Assembly (NCBI GenBank): GCA_017442365.1
Contig: JAFRZW010000004.1
Coordinates: 139,445 to 203,444, forward strand
Direction: 5' to 3'
Length of the DNA stretch: 64,000 bases
Source of the DNA: Rikenellaceae bacterium
GTDB lineage: Bacteria > Bacteroidota > Bacteroidia > Bacteroidales > Rikenellaceae
The position numbers and the translations under genes were made by a program. Under the pieces are notes generated by a model that ran no database searches, was not told the DNA's origin, and was given only the letters and a program-made list of their open reading frames with translations. Below, piece after piece: positions 35,545 through 43,947 of this stretch. Positions within the stretch are counted from its first letter, which is position 1, and every line of letters starts with the position of its first letter.

Positions 35545-37104
35545 TTACTTCGTAACGCGCTCCAACCACTTAACCATACCCAGCATCACGCCCATCGAAA
35601 CAAGGCATACTACCAAGAATACGGTCCAGCACTGCCACAAAGGCCAAGCGTTGTACATCAGAGGACCAACCCACAACATCAGGTTACCAACTGCGGTTGC
35701 ACCGAGCCACAGACCCTGGCACAGACCCAGCAGGTGCTTGGGAGCTACCTTCGATACGAACGACAGACCCAGCGGCGAGATGAACAACTCAGCAACAGTC
35801 AGGAAGAAATAGACTGCGATCAGAACCCACCAATGAGCCTTTGCTGCCATCTGCTCAGCGATCGGCAGAGCCTTGAATGTATCAGCCGAAGGATAACCTG
35901 CGATGAACGAGTAGATAGCCAAGAACAAGAATGCCAAACCTGCGATGAACATACCGATAGCGATCTTGCGAGGAGTCGAAATCTCCTTACCGCGGCGTGC
36001 CAAAGCACCAAAGATTGCCATAATCACGGGGGTCAGTACGATCACAAAGAAGGGGTTAATTGCCTGCCATACCTCGGGAGCAACAGCCGACGAATCGACG
36101 AAGTCGCGTGCGAAGAACGACAGCGACATACCGTTCTGGTGGAACGAGAACCAGAAGAAGATAACAACACCCAGCACTGCGAACAGAGCATACAGACGCT
36201 GCTTGATCTCCTTAGCGGCAGCAGCCTTCTCCTCGGGAGTATATTCGATGCTCTTAACAGCCTCTTTCTTAGCGGGGTTGGGGAAAATCTTCTGCGATGC
36301 GATGAAGATCACCAGCGAGATCAACATTGCAGCAACCGAAGCGATGAACGAATAGTGGATACCCTCGTTGAAGATCTGCAAGTAGTTCTGGCACGATTCA
36401 GCCATATTATCAACTGCGCCACCAACCTCGGTCATCAACTGCGTCAAGTTAGCCATAGCCTCGGGAGCCATTGCACCTGCATTCTGAAGGAACTCGTGGC
36501 AGAGTGCGGGCAGCTGTGCGTTATAAACCATATCATTGGCATTCAACCACCACTCACGCAGCAACGGAGCTACGAACGGAGCGATCAGACCACCGACATT
36601 GATAAATACGTAGAAAATCTGGAAACCCGAATCACGCTTGCTCTTTGCCAGAGCCAGAGCCTCGGGACCCTTCTTGGCAGCCTCAGCCTCGAAGTTGTCA
36701 TACATCTGACCAACGATTGCCTGCAAGTTGCCCTTGAACAGACCGTTACCAAATGCAATCAGGAACAATGCGAAGCAGGTCAGAGCCAACAACCAAGTGG
36801 TGTTACCATCAGTTGCCAAGATGGGAATCGACAGCAGCACGTAACCGCTTGCCATCACGATCAAGCCCGACTTAATCGTACCCTTGTAGTTCTGCGAATG
36901 GTCAGCGATGTAACCACCAACCAATGCCAACAGATAGATACCTGCGTAGAATACCGAATAGATAGTACCGCTGACTGCCTCGTTCAGACCGAACTTCGAG
37001 CAGAGGAACAGCACCAGCACTGCATTCATAATATAGTAGCCAAAACGCTCACCCATATTACTCAAAGCAGCAGCCAACAAACCTTTGGGATGTCCTTTGA
37101 ACAT
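35545..37104 (-). CDS. POT/PTR family peptide:H+ symporter
   Basis: This 519 aa inner-membrane protein with about 12-14 helices imports di- and tripeptides with protons. The family motif ERFGYYIM (ExxERFxYY type) is in helix 1 and GGYIADHSQNYKGTIKSG gives the PTR2 signature after helix 2. A long central insertion (about residues 140-290) contains charged and helical segments (AEAAKKGPEALALAKSKRD), longer than in minimal POT proteins but common in Bacteroidota homologues. It is monocistronic with its own terminator. Confidence 0.9.
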   Translation of the reverse strand: MFKGHPKGLLAAALSNMGERFGYYIMNAVLVLFLCSKFGLNEAVSGTIYSVFYAGIYLLALVGGYIADHSQNYKGTIKSGLIVMASGYVLLSIPILATDGNTTWLLALTCFALFLIAFGNGLFKGNLQAIVGQMYDNFEAEAAKKGPEALALAKSKRDSGFQIFYVFINVGGLIAPFVAPLLREWWLNANDMVYNAQLPALCHEFLQNAGAMAPEAMANLTQLMTEVGGAVDNMAESCQNYLQIFNEGIHYSFIASVAAMLISLVIFIASQKIFPNPAKKEAVKSIEYTPEEKAAAAKEIKQRLYALFAVLGVVIFFWFSFHQNGMSLSFFARDFVDSSAVAPEVWQAINPFFVIVLTPVIMAIFGALARRGKEISTPRKIAIGMFIAGLAFLFLAIYSFIAGYPSADTFKALPIAEQMAAKAHWWVLIAVYFFLTVAELFISPLGLSFVSKVAPKHLLGLCQGLWLGATAVGNLMLWVGPLMYNAWPLWQCWTVFLVVCLVSMGVMLGMVKWLERVTK

Positions 37105-37217
37105 AATTTGAAAATTGTGTTAGTTAAATATTAGTATTAAATTGTTGTTTCGTTGTCTAAAATTACGGGCGTATTTCACCCATAATCTTTACAAAATTAG
37201 AAAAATTTTTCGAATTG

Positions 37218-37248
37218 TTGCATATTTCGTGTAATTTTCCTAACTTTA
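37218..37248 (+). promoter_or_regulatory. Promoter for glgB
   Basis: TTG at 37218-37220, a 20-base spacer, and TAACTTTA at 37241-37248, one base off TAnnTTTG. The ATG of glgB follows at 37277. Confidence 0.5.
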
Positions 37249-37276
37249 TTGTGTCAATTTTTAAGACTTATACGCT

Positions 37277-39313
37277 ATGTTGATTACTCCGAAGCACATT
37301 CCAATCGTCGAACGCGACGCTTGGTTAGAGCCTGTCGAGGGCGAATTGATCCATCGACACGAGCTGTATATCAATCAGATATTCCAGATCGAGCGCGCCG
37401 CAGGTTCGATCGTTGATTATGCCAACGGATACCGCTTTTACGGCTGGCAACGCGACGAAATCCTTTCGGGCTGGTGGTTCCGCGAGTGGCTGCCCGCAGC
37501 TAAGGAGGTCTATCTGTTTGGCGATTTCAACGATTGGCGTCGTGGTGAATTGGAGTTGCACCGTGGCGAGGGCGGCGTATGGAGCATTTTCCTGCCCGAC
37601 GCGATGTATAAGAGCAAACTCACTCACGGTTCGACCTACAAAATGGCTGTGTATGGCGACAACGGTTGGCACGATCGCATTCCCGCCTACGCCACCCGTG
37701 TAGTGCAGAATGAGCAGACGAAAGATTACTCGGCCCAATTCTGGGCACCCGCCGAGCAGTTCGATTGGCAGGGCGATCAGTTCGACGCTAAGTCGCTCGG
37801 CTCGCTGCTGATCTATGAGGCTCACGTGGGTATGGCGCAAGAGAAGACGGGCGTGGGATCGTACTGCGAATTTACGCGCAAGATTCTGCCCAAGATTCGT
37901 CGCGCGGGCTACAACGCAGTGCAGCTGATGGCCGTTGCCGAGCACCCCTACTACGGCTCGTTCGGTTATCACGTTTCGAATTTCTATGCTCCGTCGAGTC
38001 GATTTGGTACGCCCGAAGAGTTGAAGGAGTTGATCCGCGTGGCGCACACGATGGGTCTGGCGGTGATTATGGACGTCGTTCACGCCCACTATGTCAAGAA
38101 TTTCAACGAGGGTTTGCGCGAGTTGGACGGCAGCGACCACCACTACTCTCCCGCAGGCGAGGCTGGCTATCAGAAATATTGGGACTCGATGACCTTCGAC
38201 TACGCCAAGCCCGAAGTGCAGCACTTCCTGCTGTCGAACCTCAAATATTGGCTCGATGAGTTCCATTTCGACGGTTTCCGTTTCGATGGCGTTACCTCGA
38301 TGCTCTACGACCACCACGGCTACACCGAGTTCGACGCCCGCGAGAAGTTCTTCGACAATACGGTCAATCGCCCCGCAATCACCTACCTCACACTTGCCAA
38401 CCGACTGATCCACGACTTCCGCCCGTCGGCCATCACGATTGCCGAGGACGTGAGCGGTATGCCGGGTATGTGCCAGAAGATTGACGATGGCGGTATCGGA
38501 TTCGACTATCGCTTGGGTATGGCGATCCCCGACTTTTGGATCAAGATGCTCAAAGAGGTACCCGACGAGGAGTGGAATATGTGGCAGATCTGGGAGATTA
38601 TGACCAACCGTCTGCCCGACGTGGGTACGGTGGCATACGCCGAGAGCCACGACCAAGCACTTGTGGGTGATAAGACCATCGCCTTCCGACTGATGGACAA
38701 GGAGATGTATACCGATATGAATCGCGGCTCGAAGAACCTGATCGTCGATCGCGGTATGGCTCTGCACAAGATGATCCGACTGATGACCATCTCGACGGGC
38801 GGTCAGGCCTACCTGAACTTTATGGGTAACGAGTTCGGACACCCCGAATGGATCGACTTCCCGCGCGAGGGCAACAATTGGAGCTACGACTATGCACGTC
38901 GTCAATGGTCGTTGGCTCGCAACCCCTTCCTGCGCTACTCGCAGTTAGGCGATTTCGACCGCGCAATGATCAAGCTGATGAAACGCTATAAGGTGTTAGA
39001 GGACGGCTACGCATACAACCTGCTGATGGATCAAGACAACCAGACGATGGTCTTTGCGCACCGCGATCTGATCTTTGTATTCAATTGGAGTGGCACGGCG
39101 TCGATTCCCGACTATGTTATCCCCGTACGTGAGCCGGGTCGCTACCGCATTGTGCTCTCGACCGACGAGGAGCGTTTCGGTGGTTTCGGACGCGAGGATC
39201 TCGCGAGCAACCATTTCAGCTCGCCCGAGAAATGCGACGATGGCTCGGTGCGCCACACCATTAGTATATATAACACCTCACGCACTGCCCGCGTATTCAA
39301 GCGATACAAATAG
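37277..39313 (+). CDS. glgB: 1,4-alpha-glucan branching enzyme (GH13)
   Basis: This 678 aa enzyme introduces alpha-1,6 branches into glycogen. An N-terminal CBM48-like domain (about 50-150, with EVYLFGDFNDW) precedes the GH13 barrel (EAHVGMAQEKTGVGSYCEF). The catalytic residues are Asp337 in FRFDGVTSM, Glu390 in TIAEDVSGMP and Asp459 in ESHDQAL. The length and the RFDGVTSMLYDHHG segment match eukaryote-like branching enzymes (GH13_8), which are common in Bacteroidota. No other glycogen gene is adjacent. It ends at a strong hairpin shared with the tRNA gene. Confidence 0.93.
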   Translation: MLITPKHIPIVERDAWLEPVEGELIHRHELYINQIFQIERAAGSIVDYANGYRFYGWQRDEILSGWWFREWLPAAKEVYLFGDFNDWRRGELELHRGEGGVWSIFLPDAMYKSKLTHGSTYKMAVYGDNGWHDRIPAYATRVVQNEQTKDYSAQFWAPAEQFDWQGDQFDAKSLGSLLIYEAHVGMAQEKTGVGSYCEFTRKILPKIRRAGYNAVQLMAVAEHPYYGSFGYHVSNFYAPSSRFGTPEELKELIRVAHTMGLAVIMDVVHAHYVKNFNEGLRELDGSDHHYSPAGEAGYQKYWDSMTFDYAKPEVQHFLLSNLKYWLDEFHFDGFRFDGVTSMLYDHHGYTEFDAREKFFDNTVNRPAITYLTLANRLIHDFRPSAITIAEDVSGMPGMCQKIDDGGIGFDYRLGMAIPDFWIKMLKEVPDEEWNMWQIWEIMTNRLPDVGTVAYAESHDQALVGDKTIAFRLMDKEMYTDMNRGSKNLIVDRGMALHKMIRLMTISTGGQAYLNFMGNEFGHPEWIDFPREGNNWSYDYARRQWSLARNPFLRYSQLGDFDRAMIKLMKRYKVLEDGYAYNLLMDQDNQTMVFAHRDLIFVFNWSGTASIPDYVIPVREPGRYRIVLSTDEERFGGFGREDLASNHFSSPEKCDDGSVRHTISIYNTSRTARVFKRYK

Positions 39314-39327
39314 GCTGAGGGCCGCAT

Positions 39328-39365
39328 ACAACAAACGCCACACTTTGCAGTGTGGCGTTTGTTGT
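39328..39365. terminator. Strong convergent hairpin between glgB and tRNA-Gln
   Basis: A perfect 17-base stem (39328-39344 with 39349-39365) closes a 4-base TTGC loop. It lies 14 bases after the glgB stop and directly beyond the 3' end of the minus-strand tRNA. Confidence 0.85.
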
Positions 39366-39366
39366 G

Positions 39367-39437
39367 TTGAGCTATCGGGGCTCGAACCCAAAATTTCAGA
39401 ACCAAAATCTGACGTGTTACCATTACACCATAGCTCA
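39367..39437 (-). tRNA. tRNA-Gln (anticodon TTG)
   Basis: The 71-base cloverleaf on the minus strand has acceptor TGAGCTA/TAGCTCA, a D arm in GTGTAATGGTAACAC, anticodon stem TCAGA/TCTGA with loop TTTTGGT (anticodon TTG, reading CAA), and T arm TTGGG-TTCGAGC-CCCGA. The discriminator is A and CCA is not encoded. Its synthetase, glnS, lies in the same window at 43948-45621. Confidence 0.95.
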
Positions 39438-39525
39438 ATCCGGTGCTCGTAAGCGGTTGCAAAGATACACATTTTTTTACATTCGACAAATTCATTGAAA
39501 TATTTTTCGATTTCGCCCCTTGGAA

Positions 39526-39557
39526 TTGCGGTTGTTCGAGAAATTTGACTATTTTTG
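39526..39557 (+). promoter_or_regulatory. Promoter for the TSCPD protein
   Basis: TTG at 39526-39528, a 21-base spacer, and TATTTTTG at 39550-39557. The chosen ATG is at 39575. Confidence 0.55.
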
Positions 39558-39574
39558 TCCTCCCCAAAAACGAA

Positions 39575-39832
39575 ATGAAGATGAAGAAAAGCACTACTTA
39601 TATTCCGCAAGGCGTTTGCTCGCAGTTGATTGACGTTGTTGTCGAGGACGGCAAGGTGAGTTTGGTACAATTTATTGGCGGTTGCCACGGCAATACGCAG
39701 GGTGTTGCGGCACTCGTTCGAGGTATGGAGGTACACGAGGCCATCGCCCGCCTCGAAGGCATCGACTGCCGCGGCAAGGGCACCTCGTGCCCCGACCAGC
39801 TGGCACAAGCATTGAAGCGCATTGCCGACTAA
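39575..39832 (+). CDS. TSCPD-domain protein (TIGR03905-like)
   Basis: The 85 aa product starts MKMKKSTTYIPQGVCSQLID. The whole protein is one TSCPD domain, with Cys residues at CSQLI, GGCHGNTQG and GIDCRGKGTSCPDQL. This domain is also found at the C-terminus of some ribonucleotide reductases, and the free-standing form has no firm function. Cysteine conservation suggests metal or redox chemistry, which is inference. It is monocistronic with a promoter and a terminator at 39853-39881. Confidence 0.82.
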   Translation: MKMKKSTTYIPQGVCSQLIDVVVEDGKVSLVQFIGGCHGNTQGVAALVRGMEVHEAIARLEGIDCRGKGTSCPDQLAQALKRIAD

Positions 39833-39852
39833 GCAAGGCTGATTAACAAAGT

Positions 39853-39881
39853 AAAAGACCACCCTGAGCGGGTGGTCTTTT
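39853..39881. terminator. Convergent hairpin terminator
   Basis: A perfect 12-base stem (AAAAGACCACCC at 39853-39864 with 39870-39881) and a 5-base loop lie between the TSCPD gene and the convergent glycosyltransferase gene, with T runs on both sides. Confidence 0.85.
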
Positions 39882-39900
39882 CTGCTTATGGTAAAATATC

Positions 39901-41043
39901 TTACAGCGTCATCTTATAGACCTCCGTCAAGCAGTCAGCCATTGCCTCCCAGCTGAATCGCTTGCGCTCCTCGGCCATATTCGAACGCATACGCTCGGCC
40001 GTACCCTCCGAGTAGAACTTCACAAAAGCCTCCGAGAGCGACTCGACATTGGTGTCGGTTACATAGCCAACCACATCGTCGGGGACAATCTCAGCCAAAC
40101 CGCCCACATTCGTTACTATCATCGGCAACGAGAAGTTGTAGGCAATCTGCGTTACGCCACTCTGCGTCGCACTCCAATAGGGCTGAATCAACACATCAAC
40201 CGCCGAGAAGAAATAACGCACCATATCGTCCGCCACGAAATAGTCGTGCAGCAGCACGTCCTCCTTCAACCCCAAGCGGTCGATCTGCTCGATATACTTT
40301 TCACGGTTGTAGTAGAACTCGCCCGCCACGATCAGCTTGCGATTGGCGGTCTGTCCGTCAGCTTTGAGTTTCGCCCACGTATCCAGCAGCAGGTCAAGAC
40401 CTTTATAGTCGCGGATAATACCGAAAAAGAGCGAATATTCAACCGATGGATCGAGTCCCAACTTTGCGCACGCCTCCTCCTTCGACACCGCCTCGCCGAA
40501 ATTGACAAACAACGGGTGGGGTGAGAAGAGTGCGGGTTTGGTGGTAGTGAATTGATCGAGATCGTCCTTCACCTGCTGCGACATATAGACAAAGCCATCG
40601 ACGCTATTGACGAAATAGGAGGTGCAGGGGCGGTCGATCAGGTGGTGTTCGTGCGGAATCACATTGTCGATCTGCACCAGCACCTTAGTATGACCGTTAC
40701 CGCGCGCAATGCGGGCAATCGTACCAAAGCAGGGAGCCATAAACGGTGTCCAATACTTCATCAGCACCACATCGGGGCGCTCACGACGAATACGGCGTCC
40801 GACTTTGATCCAATTCAGCGGATTGACCGTACTGACACAACGCTCAATATTGAGATCCTCGGGCGCAGGACGATCGGAATACTGCGTCTTGCCCGGAAAC
40901 AGAAATTCGGGATATTGCAGCGTGAAGGTCTTGATATCGACCTCCGCACCACGAGCCGCAAACGTGCGTGCCATAATCTCCATAATCGACGCCAAGCCAC
41001 CACGATAGGGGTGCGCCGGACCTAAAACCGTAACTTTCTTCAT
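39901..41043 (-). CDS. GT4-type glycosyltransferase
   Basis: The 380 aa product starts MKKVTVLGPAHPYRGGLASI. It has two Rossmann-like domains of the GT-B fold; the donor-binding half includes YSLFFGIIRDYKGLDLLLD and the late motif PMIVTNVGGLAEIVPDDVVG with the conserved acidic residues. It should transfer a sugar from a nucleotide sugar to an unidentified acceptor. The ATG at 41043 is chosen because an in-frame extension to 41124 lacks similarity to GT4 N-termini. There are no polysaccharide genes around it. Confidence 0.85.
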   Translation of the reverse strand: MKKVTVLGPAHPYRGGLASIMEIMARTFAARGAEVDIKTFTLQYPEFLFPGKTQYSDRPAPEDLNIERCVSTVNPLNWIKVGRRIRRERPDVVLMKYWTPFMAPCFGTIARIARGNGHTKVLVQIDNVIPHEHHLIDRPCTSYFVNSVDGFVYMSQQVKDDLDQFTTTKPALFSPHPLFVNFGEAVSKEEACAKLGLDPSVEYSLFFGIIRDYKGLDLLLDTWAKLKADGQTANRKLIVAGEFYYNREKYIEQIDRLGLKEDVLLHDYFVADDMVRYFFSAVDVLIQPYWSATQSGVTQIAYNFSLPMIVTNVGGLAEIVPDDVVGYVTDTNVESLSEAFVKFYSEGTAERMRSNMAEERKRFSWEAMADCLTEVYKMTL

Positions 41044-41146
41044 ATTGTTCGTTCGATTTTTATTTGACAAGATAGGCATTTTTGGCGTGAAAAACAAATT
41101 CGGAGAGCGATGTTCACTCTTCAAAGCGTGAAATTACACCCCACGC

Positions 41147-41521
41147 TTAGAGCACGTACGACGCAAGCGCACGCTGAATGCCCTTAACGTCAGCCTTGCG
41201 ACCAAAATTCTGCTTGATAGGCTCGTCAAGACCCTTGACCCAAATCTTCATCTCGCTATCGGTATCGAACGTACCCGCCGTCTCGACCGAGAACATATTG
41301 ATCGAACCATAAGGGATCGAACGATAGGAGCGCTTGCTACCCGTAACACCCTGAATGTCTTGAAGTATCAGTCGTTTGTTGGTAAAAATCCACTTATCAC
41401 GAATCACCACAAATGCCTGCTCGATCTGCTCACCGTCGCACAACATCGGGCCATACTCCTTTTCGAGAGCCGCTACATCAATGCTCGACGCATTGCCTAA
41501 AATTGCATTAATAATTCCCAT
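41147..41521 (-). CDS. Bacterial PH-domain protein (bPH_1)
   Basis: This 124 aa protein is mostly one bacterial pleckstrin-homology domain: the segments RDKWIFTNKRLILQDIQGV and SYRSIPYGSINMFSVETAG are characteristic. Function is unknown; members are soluble and may form ring-like oligomers. It starts 6 bases after the DUF2752 stop, so the two are probably one unit. Confidence 0.8.
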   Translation of the reverse strand: MGIINAILGNASSIDVAALEKEYGPMLCDGEQIEQAFVVIRDKWIFTNKRLILQDIQGVTGSKRSYRSIPYGSINMFSVETAGTFDTDSEMKIWVKGLDEPIKQNFGRKADVKGIQRALASYVL

Positions 41522-41527
41522 AATCGT

Positions 41528-41908
41528 CTATATATTAATTACATTTCTCAATATCCACCACACCACAACCAGCGCGAAATAGCTCCAAATAAGCACCTCA
41601 CTATTCAGCACCCGATAGAGGCGACTTTGGCGACGACGCCCCAACCACTCGGCCACCAGCAACAGCACCACATACGGAATGGACAACACCAACATCGCAT
41701 TATATCGCCACGCTGCGGCAATGTCGAGGTGCAGGAGCGAATGGATTGCTCGTTGCGAGCCGCAGCCCGGGCACTCCCACCCCGTCAGCACCAAAAACGG
41801 ACAGCGCGGAAACGGCGTCGTAGCGGGATCGAACGTGTAATAGATCGCTACGGCAGCTATCAGCGCCACCGCAACAGATATCCCAAGCCAAACTTTACGT
41901 CGCGCCAT
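41528..41908 (-). CDS. DUF2752 membrane protein
   Basis: The 126 aa product starts MARRKVWLGISVAVALIAAV. It has three or four membrane helices and the DUF2752 core FPRCPFLVLTGWECPGCGSQ with a conserved cysteine pair (CPGC). The CPGCGSQR motif might bind metal or be redox-active, but no function is established. The in-frame region up to 42013 is not used, because the ATG at 41908 directly precedes the first membrane helix. Confidence 0.8.
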   Translation of the reverse strand: MARRKVWLGISVAVALIAAVAIYYTFDPATTPFPRCPFLVLTGWECPGCGSQRAIHSLLHLDIAAAWRYNAMLVLSIPYVVLLLVAEWLGRRRQSRLYRVLNSEVLIWSYFALVVVWWILRNVINI

Positions 41909-42034
41909 CACGATACAATCAATTAGTTGTGCAAATATAGCCTTTTGCTGACAAAATTCGGCAACGCGCACCACCCTATTTTTCGTCCCGCTGAAAAAAC
42001 TTAGTGGGAGCACCGAAAAAACTTCCGCGAAATT

Positions 42035-42065
42035 TTTGAGGTTCGGATTTTTGAACGTATTTTTG
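42035..42065 (+). promoter_or_regulatory. Consensus promoter for the threonine dehydrogenase gene
   Basis: TTTG at 42035-42038, a 19-base spacer, and TATTTTTG at 42058-42065, a close match to the Bacteroidota consensus. The ATG follows at 42158, leaving a leader of about 85 bases. Confidence 0.7.
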
Positions 42066-42157
42066 TATTGTAATGGTCGAGTGCCAAATGATTTACAAAA
42101 CGTAAGGCGCTCGCTCTATTCAACTATTAATCTCAAAGCTAAACGAGCTACAAACGT

Positions 42158-43114
42158 ATGAAACGTATTCTTATCGTCGGTGCAGGCGGACAGATCGGTT
42201 CGGAATTGACCGTGTACCTGCGCAAAATCTACGGCACTAACAATGTGGTTGCAACCGATGTGCGCGATTGCGAACGTCTGCGCGAGCAGGGTCCTTTCGA
42301 GGTGCTGAACGCACTCGATCCCGTCGCTTACGCCTCGGCCGTAGCACGCAACAAGATCGACACCATCTTTAACCTCGTCGCTCTGCTCTCGGCAGTTGGT
42401 GAGCGCAATCCCCAAATGGCGTGGAATATCAATATGGGCGCGTTGATGAACTCGCTCGAAGTGGCTCGTCAGCACCACTGCGCACTGTTCACCCCCTCGT
42501 CGATCGGTGCGTTCGGTCCTACCTCACCCAAGGATATGACTCCGCAGGATACCGTTATGCGCCCCACTACGATCTATGGCGTATGTAAGGTTACGGGCGA
42601 GTTGTTAGGCGATTACTACCACCTGAAATATGGTTTGGATACCCGTTCGATCCGTTTCCCGGGTATCATTTCGAGCGTTACGCTGCCCGGTGGCGGTACG
42701 ACCGACTATGCTGTTGAGATCTACTACGAGGCTATCAAGAATGGCAAGTTCACCTGCCCCGTGCCCTCGGACGTCTATATGGATATGATCTATATGCCCG
42801 ACGCATTGAAGGCTTGCGTCGAGTTGATGGAGGCCGATCCCGCCAAGCTCGTTCACCGCAACAGCTTCAATATTGCCTCGATGAGCTTCACTCCCGATAT
42901 CATCTGCGATGCCGTTAAGCGTCGTCTGCCCGACTTTACGATGGACTACAACGTCGATCCCGTTAAGGAGCAGATCGCACGCTCGTGGCCCAACCAGCTC
43001 GACGACAGCTGTGCTCGCAACGAGTGGGGCTGGAAACCCGAGTGGGATTTGGAGCGTATGACCGACGATATGTTGGAGCATATTCGTGAGAAGGTTGCCA
43101 AAGGTCTGTACTAA
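42158..43114 (+). CDS. SDR-type L-threonine 3-dehydrogenase (epimerase-like)
   Basis: This 318 aa extended SDR protein has the NAD motif GAGGQIGSE (residues 8-16) and catalytic Tyr140/Lys144 in TIYGVCKVTG. The substrate region PSSIGAFGPTSPKDMTPQDT and the later YMDMIYMPDALKACVELMEA resemble the UDP-galactose-epimerase-like L-threonine dehydrogenases of Bacteroidota, which oxidise threonine to 2-amino-3-ketobutyrate. No kbl (ligase) gene is adjacent, so the pathway call rests on sequence family. It is monocistronic with its own promoter and terminator. Confidence 0.85.
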   Translation: MKRILIVGAGGQIGSELTVYLRKIYGTNNVVATDVRDCERLREQGPFEVLNALDPVAYASAVARNKIDTIFNLVALLSAVGERNPQMAWNINMGALMNSLEVARQHHCALFTPSSIGAFGPTSPKDMTPQDTVMRPTTIYGVCKVTGELLGDYYHLKYGLDTRSIRFPGIISSVTLPGGGTTDYAVEIYYEAIKNGKFTCPVPSDVYMDMIYMPDALKACVELMEADPAKLVHRNSFNIASMSFTPDIICDAVKRRLPDFTMDYNVDPVKEQIARSWPNQLDDSCARNEWGWKPEWDLERMTDDMLEHIREKVAKGLY

Positions 43115-43132
43115 CAGCCAACACCATACAAC

Positions 43133-43168
43133 AAAGGGGACGCCACAAGCAGCGTCCCCTTTATTTTT
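43133..43168 (+). terminator. Intrinsic terminator
   Basis: A perfect 11-base stem (AAAGGGGACGC at 43133-43143 with 43152-43162) and 8-base loop are followed by a T run. It ends the threonine dehydrogenase gene. Confidence 0.85.
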
Positions 43169-43183
43169 CGCGTGTGTATTTGG

Positions 43184-43849
43184 TTACTTACCCAATCGGA
43201 TTCCCAAACGAAGCGTCAAGCCTCCACCAATGTTCTCAGAATAGAGGAACTGACCCGTATAAGCCAACGAAAGATCGAAACGGCGAACGCTGAAACCAAT
43301 CGAAGGTGAAACGTACAACCCGACGCTACCGAAATCGGTCGAGACACCAAGGCGCATACCGATATATGGTTTCACACCTACGTTGGTAGGCAGGATACCG
43401 CGCACCTCGCCATAAATCGGAATCAATGCAAATTCCTCATCAGGAAACACCGAGAGTCCAATACCGCCACCGGCATAGATATAGGGGTGGATATATGCAC
43501 CGTGTCCCGTTGCCAAATCAACGTGAGGAGCCCAATATCGACCCGTCGGCATTGTTCCACTCAACTCGACATAACCGCGATAGACACTCTCATTCGGTTG
43601 GTAATTGTATTGGGGGCGACGGCTGTTTTTGACCAACTCTTTCTCGATCAGTCGCACTTCATCGCTCTCATACACGAACAGACTTCCATCGGCAGTCTGC
43701 ACTCTCAACTTTCCGCCAATCGTATGCTCTACCACCTGACCTCGAATCACACTCCCATTGTGCAGATAGACAACATCGCAATAGCTCTGTGCCATAGCCG
43801 TCATCGTGCAAAACAATACACCAATGACCAACAAAATCGATCTCTTCAT
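43184..43849 (-). CDS. Putative outer-membrane beta-barrel protein with small N-terminal domain
   Basis: This 221 aa protein has a signal peptide (MKRSILLVIGVLFCTMTAMA-Q). Residues about 22-75 form a small beta domain (VVYLHNGSVIRGQVVEHTIG) seen in other Bacteroidota envelope proteins. The rest has alternating glycine-rich beta strands (YIYAGGGIGLSVF, YVSPSIGFSVRRFDLSLAYT) and ends in LRLGIRLGK, consistent with an eight-strand-like outer-membrane barrel. No family function is known to me. Confidence 0.6.
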   Translation of the reverse strand: MKRSILLVIGVLFCTMTAMAQSYCDVVYLHNGSVIRGQVVEHTIGGKLRVQTADGSLFVYESDEVRLIEKELVKNSRRPQYNYQPNESVYRGYVELSGTMPTGRYWAPHVDLATGHGAYIHPYIYAGGGIGLSVFPDEEFALIPIYGEVRGILPTNVGVKPYIGMRLGVSTDFGSVGLYVSPSIGFSVRRFDLSLAYTGQFLYSENIGGGLTLRLGIRLGK

Positions 43850-43883
43850 CTCTTAAATAAGTTTATATACAGCATCTAATAGT

Positions 43884-43925
43884 AATACGTTTGAGCTGCG
43901 CAATGTGCAACAGCCCAAACGTATT
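43884..43925 (-). terminator. Hairpin downstream of glnS
   Basis: Two 15-base arms (43884-43898 and 43911-43925), beginning AATACGTTTG, pair with one wobble around a 12-base loop. It lies directly after the glnS stop on the minus strand; the T run is clearer on the plus side. Confidence 0.65.
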
Positions 43926-43947
43926 TTTCGGGGAAATAATTTGTTGG

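Noticed and set aside
41124..41148. A 7-base inverted repeat (AAGCGTG/CACGCTT) at the end of the PH-domain gene
   Set aside because: It overlaps the stop codon and lacks a T run, so it was not called a terminator.
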